The notes under the pieces are model-generated. The model did no database searches and had not been told where the DNA came from. It saw only the letters and a program-made list of their open reading frames with translations. 64,000 nucleotides of DNA from Candidatus Poribacteria bacterium (GTDB taxonomy: Bacteria; Poribacteria; WGA-4E; WGA-3G), in assembly GCA_022827185.1 (NCBI GenBank), contig JAJDTM010000005.1:472595-536594 (forward strand). The letters are read 5' to 3'. The position numbers and the translations under genes were made by a program. Below are positions 43,042 through 54,527 of the stretch, one piece after another; positions within the stretch are counted from its first letter, which is position 1; each line of letters begins with the position of its first letter.

Positions 43042-45363
43042 TTACCTTTCCACGGCTTGCGCTGCAGCACGGACATTGGCAGCCTCTCGTTGTGTCTCCA
43101 CAAGTTTGTAATAGATACCCTCTTGCGCCATGAGTTCCTCGTGAGAGCCACATTCAACACCTTTACCCTTTTCAAGCACAAAAAGCCGGTCGGCATTACG
43201 GAGCGTTGAAAGTCGATGGGCAATCGCAAAGGTCGTCCGGTTTTGCACGAGTCTATCAATCGCTTGTTGTATCTTTTTCTCCGTCTCTACATCCACAGAC
43301 GAGGTGGCTTCATCGAGAATCAGAATCCGCGGGTTATGTAAAATTGCCCGTGCGATGGAGATACGTTGCCGCTCACCGCCGGATAGACTTCCGCCCCGTT
43401 CACCGACTTCGGTATCATAGCCGTCTGGGAACTTGACAATAAATTCATGTGCGTTCGCTGCTTTCGCTGCTGTGATAATATCCTCCATAGAGGCATCCGG
43501 ATGCGCGTAGGCGATGTTCTCAGCGATAGTGCCACTAAACAGATACGGATCCTGCAGCACGACCCCGATCTGTTGGCGTAAATCATTAAGATCAATCTGT
43601 TTAATATCCTCGCCATCAATCTCTAACTGTCCAGAATCCGGTGTATAGAAGCGACAGATCAGATTAATAAGTGTTGACTTCCCCGCACCTGAATGACCGA
43701 CAAGTCCGATCATCTCGCCGGGTTGGACGTGTAGGTTGATGTCCCGCAACACAGGCTTATGTGAGTCGTAACCGAAGGTCATGTTATGAAATTTGACTTC
43801 TCCACTGATATTTGGCATCGCTTTAAGGTTACCGTCGTCTAACTGTTCGGGTTGCGAATCTATTACCTCAAAAAGTCGTTCCGCTGCTGTCATAGAACGA
43901 GAAGCCCAGTTGATAAGCGGACTCACATAGCGCAACGGTTGATAGAACATTCCGAGATAGCCGTGAAAAGCGATCAAGGTCCCGAGCGACATCGCCCCCG
44001 CGAGGACATCAAGCCCACCGGCATACCAAATGATGAGCGTCCCTAATTGGATAGCGAACATCAGCGGTGGGTAGTAAGTTGCCCAGATGAGTTCGGCGTG
44101 GGTTTCATAGTCCCGCGCATCGGTATTAGCAGCACCGAACCGGCTAACTTCACCCCGTTGTTGTCCAAAGGCACGCACAACCCGAATGCCGGATACAGAA
44201 TCGTTGACGACATCGAACAACTTTGACCGTCGCCGCCAGGCACGGTGCCAAAGACTTCGTACTTTCTTCCAAAACCAACCTGCGCCGAAGACCAATATTG
44301 GGATCGGGATTAAGATGAGGCACGCCAATTTCCAGTTCATCCAGAAAAGCATACCGCCAATCCCGAAGAAGAGAAATATCTGCACAGCGAGAAACGACAG
44401 CCCCTCCAACATGAAATCCTGAAGTCTCTCGCTATCTTCAGTAATGTGTGAAATGACCGTGCCTGTTGTCCGTTTATCAAAAAATCGGATTGACAGGTTA
44501 TGTAAATGCTTATAAACATGCGCTCGGATATTTGCGGCGATGCGGAACGTCAACCAAGCTGCCAGACGTCCTTGGATAACTGAAAATATTGTCTGGATAA
44601 GTTGTATGGATAACAGCGTACCCACAGCCACGGATAAAGCAATAGCAACGGGTTGAATCCCCCGAAACAGTGCGCCTAACCGTGTCTCTGATGCTTCCGG
44701 TGCGGCATCGGCGAGTTCATTCAACCGCAAAATATCATCAATCAAGATGCGAGAGAAATATGGCGGCACAAGTAAAATGAGTGTGCCAGCGATGATGAAT
44801 AGCGTAAAAAGAATTGCCCTGCCGCGGTACGGTTTTATATAGGACAAAATCCGTAACATCACCTTGTGCTTTTTGGTGCATGCTGGACAAGGTGAAAATT
44901 CGTCTGGTAACAGGAGTCCGCAGCTTTTACAAGAATGATCCTCAGGCTTATAGTCCCAAATCGGTGCTTCATCGCGTTTATCGTTTCGGAACTCAACCTC
45001 GTCACCGATGAATCGTGCGACAAACCCGAATTTCGCCGCGCAACCGTTGGAATACTGGATAAGGTCCACTGTCCCTTCTTCTGTTTCCAGCACCAAGAGC
45101 CCCGCATCCACCACGACTTCCGCACGAATACCCAATACACTTTCATAAGGGATATAGTGAAGCACCTCACCTTCACCCGTTACGGTAAATATCGCTGCCT
45201 CTGTCAGAACGAACCACTCTTCGCCATAACTACCCGATGCATTTATATCACTTTGAACAGCAAATCGGATCTGTCCTGTCGGTATATTCAGGCTTTGTAA
45301 TGTTTCTTCGAGTAAATTGGGCAACGCGTCAAGCGTACCCGTTGGCGTCTCCGCGGTTGACAT
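43042..45363 (-). CDS. ABC exporter (ATP-binding/permease fusion) with N-terminal PH-like and zinc-ribbon domains
   Basis: A 773-residue type IV ABC exporter half. Residues 1-145 form a soluble domain that looks PH-like (ESVLGIRAEVVVDAGLLVLE). Residues 155-180 are a zinc ribbon (CKSCGLLLPDEFSPCPAC). Residues 190-480 hold six membrane helices. The nucleotide domain has Walker A GLVGHSGAGKST, Q-loop QDPYLF, signature LSGGERQR, Walker B ILILDEATSS and the H-loop AHRLSTL. The extra N-terminus is constant in the DUF1854-linked exporters and probably senses or binds a partner. Substrate unknown. First large gene of a four-gene operon. Confidence 0.92.
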   Translation of the reverse strand: MSTAETPTGTLDALPNLLEETLQSLNIPTGQIRFAVQSDINASGSYGEEWFVLTEAAIFTVTGEGEVLHYIPYESVLGIRAEVVVDAGLLVLETEEGTVDLIQYSNGCAAKFGFVARFIGDEVEFRNDKRDEAPIWDYKPEDHSCKSCGLLLPDEFSPCPACTKKHKVMLRILSYIKPYRGRAILFTLFIIAGTLILLVPPYFSRILIDDILRLNELADAAPEASETRLGALFRGIQPVAIALSVAVGTLLSIQLIQTIFSVIQGRLAAWLTFRIAANIRAHVYKHLHNLSIRFFDKRTTGTVISHITEDSERLQDFMLEGLSFLAVQIFLFFGIGGMLFWMNWKLACLILIPIPILVFGAGWFWKKVRSLWHRAWRRRSKLFDVVNDSVSGIRVVRAFGQQRGEVSRFGAANTDARDYETHAELIWATYYPPLMFAIQLGTLIIWYAGGLDVLAGAMSLGTLIAFHGYLGMFYQPLRYVSPLINWASRSMTAAERLFEVIDSQPEQLDDGNLKAMPNISGEVKFHNMTFGYDSHKPVLRDINLHVQPGEMIGLVGHSGAGKSTLINLICRFYTPDSGQLEIDGEDIKQIDLNDLRQQIGVVLQDPYLFSGTIAENIAYAHPDASMEDIITAAKAANAHEFIVKFPDGYDTEVGERGGSLSGGERQRISIARAILHNPRILILDEATSSVDVETEKKIQQAIDRLVQNRTTFAIAHRLSTLRNADRLFVLEKGKGVECGSHEELMAQEGIYYKLVETQREAANVRAAAQAVER

Positions 45364-45384
45364 ACCTTCTCTGTTCTCCTGTGA

Positions 45385-45609
45385 TTACTTCCCAGGGGTG
45401 CGTTCGTCTGGATATTTCCAAAGGACTTTGCGATCAATAGACTTCCAACGTCTCGAATCAACACGTTGGACAGCATATATCTTCCGACCACACCTGCACC
45501 GTATATCGTGAACATGCCCATTTGAGCAGGTCTGTTGCTTAACAAAGTCAACACTCTCTTGATGCACGCCATAGCCGTGCCTGCATGCATAACAAACCAA
45601 GTACATCAT
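45385..45609 (-). CDS. Small zinc-ribbon protein
   Basis: A 74-residue protein rich in cysteine: CYACRHG near the start, then QTCSNGHVHDIRCRCGRKIY, suggesting one zinc site from two CxxC-type halves. The tail is basic (SRRWKSIDRKVLWKY). The MM start is chosen because the upstream in-frame part runs into the dispersed repeat at 45625-45711. It lies 21 nt before the ABC exporter gene and is probably its leader gene. Not recognised otherwise. Confidence 0.55.
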   Translation of the reverse strand: MMYLVCYACRHGYGVHQESVDFVKQQTCSNGHVHDIRCRCGRKIYAVQRVDSRRWKSIDRKVLWKYPDERTPGK

Positions 45610-45624
45610 TAATACCCAAACCTG

Positions 45625-45711
45625 ATAGGAGCGGTTTTGCGGCGTACTCACCCAAATTTTGCTTCGCAGTGAGAATACCTTACATTTGCCATCTGCATTC
45701 TTAACCGCTCC
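45625..45711. repeat. Dispersed palindromic repeat, arm-and-core copy
   Basis: GGAGCGGTTTTGCGGCGTAC at one end and CATTCTTAACCGCTCC at the other form the arms. The core (CTCACCCAAATTTTGCTTCG, CAGTGAGAA, TTACATTTGC, ATCTGCATT) matches the core at 49930-50035. Confidence 0.65.
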
Positions 45712-45816
45712 GAGATATACACGAAAACCGAACTAACCTAACTTTTACCTTTCCAACTAACCCATTAATTCTCTTTAATCCGTTTTGGGGCTTATAATTC
45801 AAATAATGCAATTCTT

Positions 45817-46935
45817 TCAAACCACAACCGAATGCTTCTCCAAAACCGCATCGTTCAATTCGATACCGAGTCCCGGTTTTGTTGACGGTATAATGTACCC
45901 GTCTTCCCACTGCAACGGCTCCTTGAGAATATCGGCGTGGAAACCGTCCCATGTGTGGATACCCTCCTGAATCAAGAAATTCGGGCTACAGACATCCAAC
46001 TGGATATTCGCCGCACCACCAATGGGACCGCCATACAGATGGGGTGCGATCTGCGCGTAGTGTGCCTCGCCCATGGACGCAATCTTTTTCGCCTCAAGGA
46101 TACCACCGGTGATCGTCAAATCCATCTGTAGAATAGATGCCGCCTGTTGTTCCAGCAGATCCGCGAACTCGTATTTCGTCAATAACCGTTCCCCGGTCGC
46201 AATCGGGATACTCGTTGACTGCGCGACGCGTGCCATCTCTTTGATATTCTCTGGGGGTATCGGTTCCTCGAACCAGAGCGGATCGTACTGCTCGACGCGT
46301 TTCGCGAACCGGATTGCGCTGTTCGTGTTAAATTGCCCGTGCGTCCCGATCAGAATATCGCATCTATTACCGACGGCATCGCGGATCCCTCGGATGACGC
46401 TCTCCGCGTAGTCGAGTGTCTCTAACCTATCAGCAGTACCCGCATCAACAGGATCAAACTTGACAGCGGTAAAGCCTTTCTCGACGTAAGAGAGCGCGAG
46501 TTCGCCTGTTTGTTCAGGAGAATCGCCGCGTCGCCATTGTAAGAGATAGGAGTAAGCACGCAATTTCTCATGGAACATGCCGCCTAATAGGTTGTAGATC
46601 GGCTGATTCAACGCCTTTCCGACGATGTCCCAACACGCCATCTCAATCGCACTCATCGCTGGCGTTGTCAGCGGACCGGAGTGTCTGACGCAGGGACCTT
46701 CATAGAGCGTTGACCAGATTCTTTCAATCCGAAACGGATCTGCCCCAATCAAGAAACGCTCGCCCCAGTCCTTAATGAGCTCAACAACGACATGGTTGAG
46801 TTGCGTGTGATACGTACATTCGCCTACGCCTTCGATGCCGTCATCCGTCACCAGTTTGACGAAAATCCAGCGTCTACCACCCCAATGCGGTGGCGGTACA
46901 TCAACAAGATAGGTCTTCACATCAACAATCTTCAT
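45817..46935 (-). CDS. Enolase-superfamily sugar-acid dehydratase (mandelate racemase/MLE family)
   Basis: A 372-residue enolase-superfamily protein. Capping domain: MKIVDVKTYLVDVPPPHWGG; barrel start AVKFDPVDAG; metal-site region HGQFNTNSAIRFAK and WFEEPIPPEN; GERLLTKYEF; and QMDLTITGGILEAKKI near the C-terminus. The ordering matches galactonate or galactarate dehydratase-like enzymes, which dehydrate sugar acids with Mg2+. Exact substrate unclear. AAGGA lies 13 nt before ATG; the same CCGCAAGGAAATAT leader is repeated twice more upstream, as if the ribosome-binding segment had been duplicated. Confidence 0.88.
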   Translation of the reverse strand: MKIVDVKTYLVDVPPPHWGGRRWIFVKLVTDDGIEGVGECTYHTQLNHVVVELIKDWGERFLIGADPFRIERIWSTLYEGPCVRHSGPLTTPAMSAIEMACWDIVGKALNQPIYNLLGGMFHEKLRAYSYLLQWRRGDSPEQTGELALSYVEKGFTAVKFDPVDAGTADRLETLDYAESVIRGIRDAVGNRCDILIGTHGQFNTNSAIRFAKRVEQYDPLWFEEPIPPENIKEMARVAQSTSIPIATGERLLTKYEFADLLEQQAASILQMDLTITGGILEAKKIASMGEAHYAQIAPHLYGGPIGGAANIQLDVCSPNFLIQEGIHTWDGFHADILKEPLQWEDGYIIPSTKPGLGIELNDAVLEKHSVVV

Positions 46936-47205
46936 TTTTTAATATTTCCTTGCGGTTCGGTTAGGAGAATCGTATTGATCAGGTCTCATTCCGTAGATCC
47001 GTCCTCCACTACGTTACGGACTACAGTTTTTTATATTTCCTTGCGGATTTTATATTTCCTTGCGGAGTAACGACGTGGGTTTGGCAATGGACACACCTTT
47101 CAAAAAACCTAGGGGAAACACCCAAGCAAAAACCCCTCCACTACGTTACGGGCTACTGTCTTCTGACTGCCGATAGCCGACTGCCGACTGCCACTTCAGA
47201 AAATA

Positions 47206-49422
47206 TCACGGATTCCACCAATATGTCACTTTACCGACCACAGTTGTATCCATCAATCCTGATGACACGCTGTCGGTCCCATACGTCTGGTTGAAAACGA
47301 AATAGAAATCACTGCCGGGTTGGTAAATGTAATTGATTAAGAAATTTGTGGTGACCAGATTCCGATCGCTGTTCCATTGTACATAAAGCTTGGCAAAAAG
47401 GTCTGTGGAGAAAGAATAACCGACGCGCCCACCGAAGACGTTGGTATCAAACGAACCGTCCGGCAGTGTGACACGGTTAAACTCGTATCTCGGTTCCAAA
47501 CTAAAGCGTCCAGTGAATCGGAGATCGAGACGAATGTCAAATCCTCGGCGAGTGCCGCTGTAGAAATCGCCGATATTGAATCCCACACGTCCGTTGAAAA
47601 CTTTGCCTTCGGCATTGAGCATGAGGCTATAGTTGCTGTAATCGTACTTACCTTTCGGAATGATAATCCCTTCCCGAATTTCAAAGTCCTCGGTGAGGTT
47701 CTCAAAGTTCCGGTAGATTCGGAGACCACCCCAACCGCTTGTTTCCAATTCAAGCCACGTGCTCCAGATAAAGGTTCGGGTCTCTAATTCATTATCCGAA
47801 TTGAGGATAACATCTATTTCCGGTCCAGCCCATAACCGACGAAATCCAAACCAGTGGAGGTAAGGCGTGGCGCGGACTTCGCTCCGAAACCATCGGCTGC
47901 CCGTACGATAGACGTAGCCGACTTCGGGGTTGAAATCCTCACCGATGTCCGTATAGGAAGCATTCACGCGTGCCACGCTACTCTGCCAATTGCCGCCGAA
48001 GTACAACGCATTCGCGTTTTCGGACCTTTGTCGTGTGTTGATGGCATCGTCTTGCGTGCTGTCTGGTTCAAAGGTGCGTGCCCAGAGGCCTCGGAAATTC
48101 ATTTCGCCGGTGGGACGATAGATAAAATCAACGCCGGTCGCTCGATTGTGCGCGTCAAGACCCTGTTTGTTAATTGCGATCACACCGAGGCTTGACCCTG
48201 TGAAAAGATCACGCTTGACCCGCAACACCGAATAGTTCGTCCGATCAACATCAACTGCGTCTACATCCTCTGTAGCATCGGTTGCATACTTATCTGTGAG
48301 GACATTCAGGAGCCCCACGCCGAAGCCTTCGACCTTACCTGTAACTTTACCACCCCCCAGAATCGGGATGGCATGTCCTTCCTCAATACCGATGCGCCGA
48401 CTGTAGAAAAGTAGGAGCGGTGGGGGCGCATTGAAACTCGTACGTGGAATCCCAAAGTCAAATAAACCTGCGCCCTCTAAGAAAAATTGACGTTTTTCTG
48501 GGAAAAAGAGACTGAACCGGGTTAAATTCGCTTGTTCTCGATCCGCCTCAACCTGTGCGAAGTCTGTATTGACGGTGAGATCGGCGGTCAAGTTTGAGGT
48601 GACGCTCACTTTCATATCTGCGCCGAAGTCAAGCACACCAATTGTCCCGTCCTCCTCTGTTCGGGCAACACCCGGGAGTAGATACGGCAAAAACTCAATA
48701 TTTCGGCGTTGTGAGACTCCTGATAAACCGGTGAGCGTCCCTAAATCCGTTGTCCGATAGCGCGCCAAAAAAGTATACGCTGCTGGCACTGGTGCCCATG
48801 TGCCCTCTTCTTGGTTTTTTTGGATGGTGCGTCCAAGGTTCAGTCCCCATGCTAATGTTTCTTCGTCCTTAAACCTCAGTTGACTGAACGGAATCGCGAT
48901 CTCTGTCGTCCAATTGTCACCGTTAATTTTTGCCTTACTGTCCCAAACCGCGTTCCAGTTCTCGTTGCGACTGTCGCCGCTGTCCATTATCGCGACATCT
49001 TCCCGCGCACCGAGCGGATTCACCCGGAAGAAGAACCCACTACGCCGGTCGTTATAGGTATCCAGCAACACAAAGACGTTATCGTTATCCCACAACATCG
49101 TATCGCGTCGCATCTTATTGGCAATAATCTTAGAGCGGTCAGGTTCACTGCAGACGAAACCGAAATAGATGTGTCTGTCATCATAAAGGATACGCACCTC
49201 TGTGGCTTCTGTTAAAGGGGCACCTGCATCGGGTTCATATTGAATAAATTGACGGATAGGTGTCGCTTTCTGCCAATCGGATTCCGTGAGCTCACCGTCA
49301 ACCTCAACGCTTTGGTATGTGCGATACGCCTCTGCTTGAAGTGCTTCAGTTTCATCGGCATGCACGCCAACACTGATGTAAAAGAGGAATAAAATTGATA
49401 GCCATCTACATAGATCATCCAT
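47206..49422 (-). CDS. Outer-membrane DUF5916 protein with N-terminal CBM9-like domain
   Basis: A 738-residue exported protein: signal peptide (WLSILFLFYISVGVHA), a CBM9/DOMON-like domain (VDGELTESDWQKATPIRQF, YFGFVCSEPDRSKII, GFFFRVNPLGAREDVAIMD, WTTEIAIPFSQLRFKDEE), then a DUF5916 region that looks like a beta-barrel, with alternating aromatic strands (TFIWSTWLELETSGWGGLRI, RGFDIRLDLRFTGRFSLEPR) to a C-terminal aromatic strand. It is predicted to be an outer-membrane channel or receptor. It is a single gene facing away from the TolB-like gene. Confidence 0.85.
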   Translation of the reverse strand: MDDLCRWLSILFLFYISVGVHADETEALQAEAYRTYQSVEVDGELTESDWQKATPIRQFIQYEPDAGAPLTEATEVRILYDDRHIYFGFVCSEPDRSKIIANKMRRDTMLWDNDNVFVLLDTYNDRRSGFFFRVNPLGAREDVAIMDSGDSRNENWNAVWDSKAKINGDNWTTEIAIPFSQLRFKDEETLAWGLNLGRTIQKNQEEGTWAPVPAAYTFLARYRTTDLGTLTGLSGVSQRRNIEFLPYLLPGVARTEEDGTIGVLDFGADMKVSVTSNLTADLTVNTDFAQVEADREQANLTRFSLFFPEKRQFFLEGAGLFDFGIPRTSFNAPPPLLLFYSRRIGIEEGHAIPILGGGKVTGKVEGFGVGLLNVLTDKYATDATEDVDAVDVDRTNYSVLRVKRDLFTGSSLGVIAINKQGLDAHNRATGVDFIYRPTGEMNFRGLWARTFEPDSTQDDAINTRQRSENANALYFGGNWQSSVARVNASYTDIGEDFNPEVGYVYRTGSRWFRSEVRATPYLHWFGFRRLWAGPEIDVILNSDNELETRTFIWSTWLELETSGWGGLRIYRNFENLTEDFEIREGIIIPKGKYDYSNYSLMLNAEGKVFNGRVGFNIGDFYSGTRRGFDIRLDLRFTGRFSLEPRYEFNRVTLPDGSFDTNVFGGRVGYSFSTDLFAKLYVQWNSDRNLVTTNFLINYIYQPGSDFYFVFNQTYGTDSVSSGLMDTTVVGKVTYWWNP

Positions 49423-49573
49423 GGTGTACCAAAGTAGGAAACCTAACCTCCGTGATTATCTTAAACTTCCTTTTATTATACCACATCCATCGAAAATCTG
49501 CATATCTAATCTTTACGATTTTAGAGGCATTCAATTCTCCAATAATTTTGATCTTCTGCCTAAGGACTCTTCG

Positions 49574-49619
49574 CTGTAGGAGCGAGTGTTTTCGCTTAGG
49601 GGTTTCTTGTTGCTCGCGA
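49574..49619. repeat. REP-like unit
   Basis: TGTAGGAGCGAGTGTTTTCGC opens it and TTGCTCGCGA closes it. It shares the TGTAGGAGCGAG...CTCGCGA form of the array at 54283-54430, with a short insertion. Confidence 0.55.
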
Positions 49620-49802
49620 TGCTTCCAGAAAAATGATCAAAAAACGATATATGAAATTTTATTGGAGTCATCGGTTACCGTCGGCAACCCGGCTTATCAA
49701 ATATGCCCCATTTCGTGCAAGCGAGTATAAAGAATGCACTATTTTGGGCAGTGCGCTCTCTGAGTTACGGAGTAAACCTGCCCAGTGCGGTATTTTTCAG
49801 AT

Positions 49803-49818
49803 TGGCACAGAAATTGCT
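49803..49818 (+). promoter_or_regulatory. Sigma-54-type -24/-12 element
   Basis: TGGCACAGAAATTGCT fits TGGCAC-N5-TTGCT exactly. It lies 476 nt before the TolB-like gene, so a direct promoter role for that gene is uncertain. Confidence 0.4.
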
Positions 49819-49874
49819 TAAAATTGCTTATTGACTTGCATACAGTCTCAACGTATAGGTTGTAGGTGGTAACC

Positions 49875-50086
49875 TTAGGGCTATTTGGTTTTCCGTTTTT
49901 CTGCAGCGTTTTGCTCCCCAGGACCGGTAGGTGCGTGTTTTGCGGTGTACTCACCCAAATTTGGTTTCCCATACGCGGAGACCAAATTTTGCTTCGCAGT
50001 GAGAAAGCTTTACATTTGCGATCTGCATTCTAACCGCACCGGATCCCGAAAAAAAGACCTGAAACCCGAGAATTCTTTAAAACTAT
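49875..50086. repeat. Dispersed palindromic repeat, full arm-and-core copy
   Basis: GGACCGGTAGGTGCG and CTAACCGCACCGG are the arms. Outer flanks match copy 361-488; the core matches 45625-45711. So this copy joins both partial versions. Confidence 0.7.
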
Positions 50087-50144
50087 GGTGAATTATATAA
50101 ATAAATTGACCTTTATCAATAAACCTGCCCTTTTCAAAGTCTTC

Positions 50145-50217
50145 AAAGTCCCCCTGATAAGGGGCGGTGAATGCCCATAAGGCATTCATACCGTTGATTC
50201 TGATTCTTTAGGGGGTT
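50145..50217. repeat. 73-bp identical repeat, copy 1
   Basis: Identical by eye to 63657-63729. It contains the hairpin GAATGCC-CATAA-GGCATTC and CCCCCTGATAAGGGG. The terminal inverted repeat seen around copy 2 is absent here. Confidence 0.75.
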
Positions 50218-50294
50218 GACTTGGCATTGAGAGTGTCCAAGTAATTCTAAAATCTACCATAAATGCCCCTAACTGTGGATGCGGAGGAAACATA

Positions 50295-51326
50295 ATGAAA
50301 TATTCAAAGACCGCTATTCGCTCACAAACAATAAGATTTTTTTTCGCCGGCTGTCTGTTCTTGTTCGCGGGTGCTACAGTTTCCATTGATGCGAAAATCG
50401 TCTTTTGTGTTGATGGAGATATTTTCGTCATGAACGATGACGGCTCCCGCAGACGTAGACTCACGCAGAACACAACGGCGTTAGACGAAGATCCACGCTG
50501 GTCGCCGGATGGCACGAAAATCGTTTTTACGCGATACATGGACAAAACGCAGCAACAAAATAGGGCAGAGTTGTTCATTATCAACGCAGATGGCACGAAC
50601 CCGCAACAGCTCACCCATAACAGCTTCCTTGATAATACGCCGTCTTGGTCGCCGGATGGCAGCCAGATCGCCTTTTCGAGTGGCCGAAGTGGTGTCTGGG
50701 AAGTGTACGTCATAGAACTTGCGACGCGCGCCGTTAGACAGTTAACAGATGATCTTTCTTCTACGCCGTCTTGGTCGCCGGATGGCAGCCAGATCGTTTT
50801 TGAGCGGTTCATTAAAATTGCAAACGGGATCAATCCGAAAACGATCTACGTCATGGATGCTGACGGGCAGCACCAACGTCGAATCCTCCCCGATCCGCCA
50901 CTTGATGGTCCACCGACTTATAGGTACTTTCCGCGCTTCTCGGCAGACGGAGAACGCATCCTCTTTTATGAAAGTCAGTGGTTTAAAGATGGGGATGTCG
51001 TCCGGTTCATTGTTCAACGCATCGGGGGTCGGAAAAAAGAGATTACCGATATAAATGACCGACTCGACAACAATCTTCTTATTGCGGGTGCGAGTTGGAT
51101 GGACAATGACCGTGCCATTGTCTTCTCAGCGAAGCGACTGAATAACCCCACCCGGACGTATGACCTCTATCGCTATACGTTTGGCACACGAGGACTTCGA
51201 CGGTTGACACGCGATGCGAGTGATGAGAAGTGGCCGGACTGGATAGAAGGCGCGTTGTCGGTTTCACCGCAAGGGAAGTTGCCAACAGGGTGGGGACATA
51301 TAAAACGGTCCGCACACGCTGACTGA
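50295..51326 (+). CDS. Exported TolB-like (PD40/WD40-like) beta-propeller protein
   Basis: A 343-residue secreted propeller. Signal peptide FFFAGCLFLFAGATVSIDA. Blades carry the PD40 motif: DEDPRWSPDGTKIVF, DNTPSWSPDGSQIAF, SSTPSWSPDGSQIVF, FPRFSADGERILFYE, SDEKWPDWI. TolB uses such blades to bind Pal; here the N-terminal TolB domain is missing, so it is a stand-alone periplasmic propeller. GGAGG lies 7 nt before the ATG, and a strong terminator follows at 51399. Partners unknown. Confidence 0.88.
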   Translation: MKYSKTAIRSQTIRFFFAGCLFLFAGATVSIDAKIVFCVDGDIFVMNDDGSRRRRLTQNTTALDEDPRWSPDGTKIVFTRYMDKTQQQNRAELFIINADGTNPQQLTHNSFLDNTPSWSPDGSQIAFSSGRSGVWEVYVIELATRAVRQLTDDLSSTPSWSPDGSQIVFERFIKIANGINPKTIYVMDADGQHQRRILPDPPLDGPPTYRYFPRFSADGERILFYESQWFKDGDVVRFIVQRIGGRKKEITDINDRLDNNLLIAGASWMDNDRAIVFSAKRLNNPTRTYDLYRYTFGTRGLRRLTRDASDEKWPDWIEGALSVSPQGKLPTGWGHIKRSAHAD

Positions 51327-51398
51327 TAGACCAACTAAAAGCAGATCATCAGTTAAAGAGGGATAGAGTCCCTTGAGAACCACTCCAAAACAAGCACA

Positions 51399-51455
51399 AA
51401 GGCGATTGCACGGGTCTACCCACAGGTTCACACGCAATCGCCCTTTTCCTTTTTA
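51399..51455 (+). terminator. Rho-independent terminator after the TolB-like gene
   Basis: AAAGGCGATTGC and GCAATCGCC pair around a loop of about 23 nt and are followed by CTTTTCCTTTTT. Confidence 0.75.
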
Positions 51456-51733
51456 GAAATTACCCTTGCAAGTGTCCGCAAACGCCTGAATCAAAAAACC
51501 CCATAATCTTGTCAACCCCTAAATTCCATAAATCCGTGTTCAGACAACTGACGACTGACAACCATCTTTGTCGGATTCTCACTGCAAAGCACTCCCAGTC
51601 GCGACTTTCTGACGCGCTTGCCTTCCGAATTTTGCACGCAACGAAAAAATCCAGAATTTTATTTGACATTCTATATGAGTGTATGGTATTTTAAACGAAG
51701 GAAGGATAGACGGCATCCTGTTTGGCATATATA

Positions 51734-51761
51734 TTGACTCTTGGCAATATTGCTGTATAAT
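51734..51761 (+). promoter_or_regulatory. Promoter of katG
   Basis: TTGACT, 16-nt spacer, TATAAT, 233 nt before the katG start, giving a long untranslated leader. Confidence 0.6.
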
Positions 51762-51822
51762 ATTATTTAAGAATAGGATATAAGTCTCCTTTTGAACACT
51801 TAGAACCTGTTTTAGAAATAGG

Positions 51823-51900
51823 TAAAATGGTCATCTTTTGTCATTTTAGTGGTAAATCAATTGAAATTGATCTTTGGAGCATTTATCTGTAAAATGACAA
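51823..51900 (+). promoter_or_regulatory. Structured katG leader with competing pairings
   Basis: Arm A TAAAATG (51823), arm B TTGTCATTTTA (51838) and arm C TAAAATGACAA (51890): B can pair with A (7 bp) or C (11 bp), not both. Between B and C lies the small palindrome ATCAATT-GA-AATTGAT (51856-51871). Confidence 0.45.
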
Positions 51901-51931
51901 CTTTCAGAGAGCCATTTGGATTTTCAAATAA

Positions 51932-54184
<2,253 letters not shown>

Positions 54185-54282
54185 TCTCGGCGAGGTAAAG
54201 ACAATGGGAGCGTGGACACCTCGCGCTCCCACCACCCTTCAATTCACTTAGCATTGGTATAACTCCCCTTCTTCCTCTCTCC

Positions 54283-54430
54283 TTGTAGGAGCGAGTTTTA
54301 CCCGCGATTTCCTTTCTCCTTGTAGGAGCGAGTTCCACTCGCGACTTCCCTGCCTTTCTTCTTGTAGGAGCGAGTTTCACTCGCGACTTCCCTGCTTTTC
54401 TTCTTGTAGGAGCGAGTTTCACTCGCGACC
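54283..54430. repeat. REP-like array, four units
   Basis: Four units start at 54283, 54320, 54362 and 54404 (periods 37, 42, 42). Each opens TTGTAGGAGCGAGTT and closes ACTCGCGA (first unit ACCCGCGA), so each forms a hairpin, separated by a similar CTTCCCTGC-TTTCTTC linker. The form resembles the REP/BIME class known from Pseudomonas. Confidence 0.8.
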
Positions 54431-54527
54431 CACACCGACGGCTCTCAAGAATCTTATTGATTTCCTTCCGAAAGTATGAGAAAATACAGATGCGTCCGAA
54501 TCTTATCACCTTGTAGATAGGAGAACC

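Larger units (their letters stand above)
49423..50294. other. 872-nt intergenic region rich in repeats
   Basis: No supported gene. It holds a REP-like unit (about 49574-49619), a sigma-54-type element (49803-49818), the longest copy of the arm-and-core repeat (49875-50086) and one copy of the 73-bp repeat (50145-50217). The two flanking genes diverge, so promoters for both should be here. Confidence 0.6.

Noticed and set aside
54283..54430. Regular array that could be taken as a CRISPR
   Set aside because: Only four units, each a palindrome, and the spacers are near-identical CTTCCCTGC-TTTCTTC strings. This fits a REP array.
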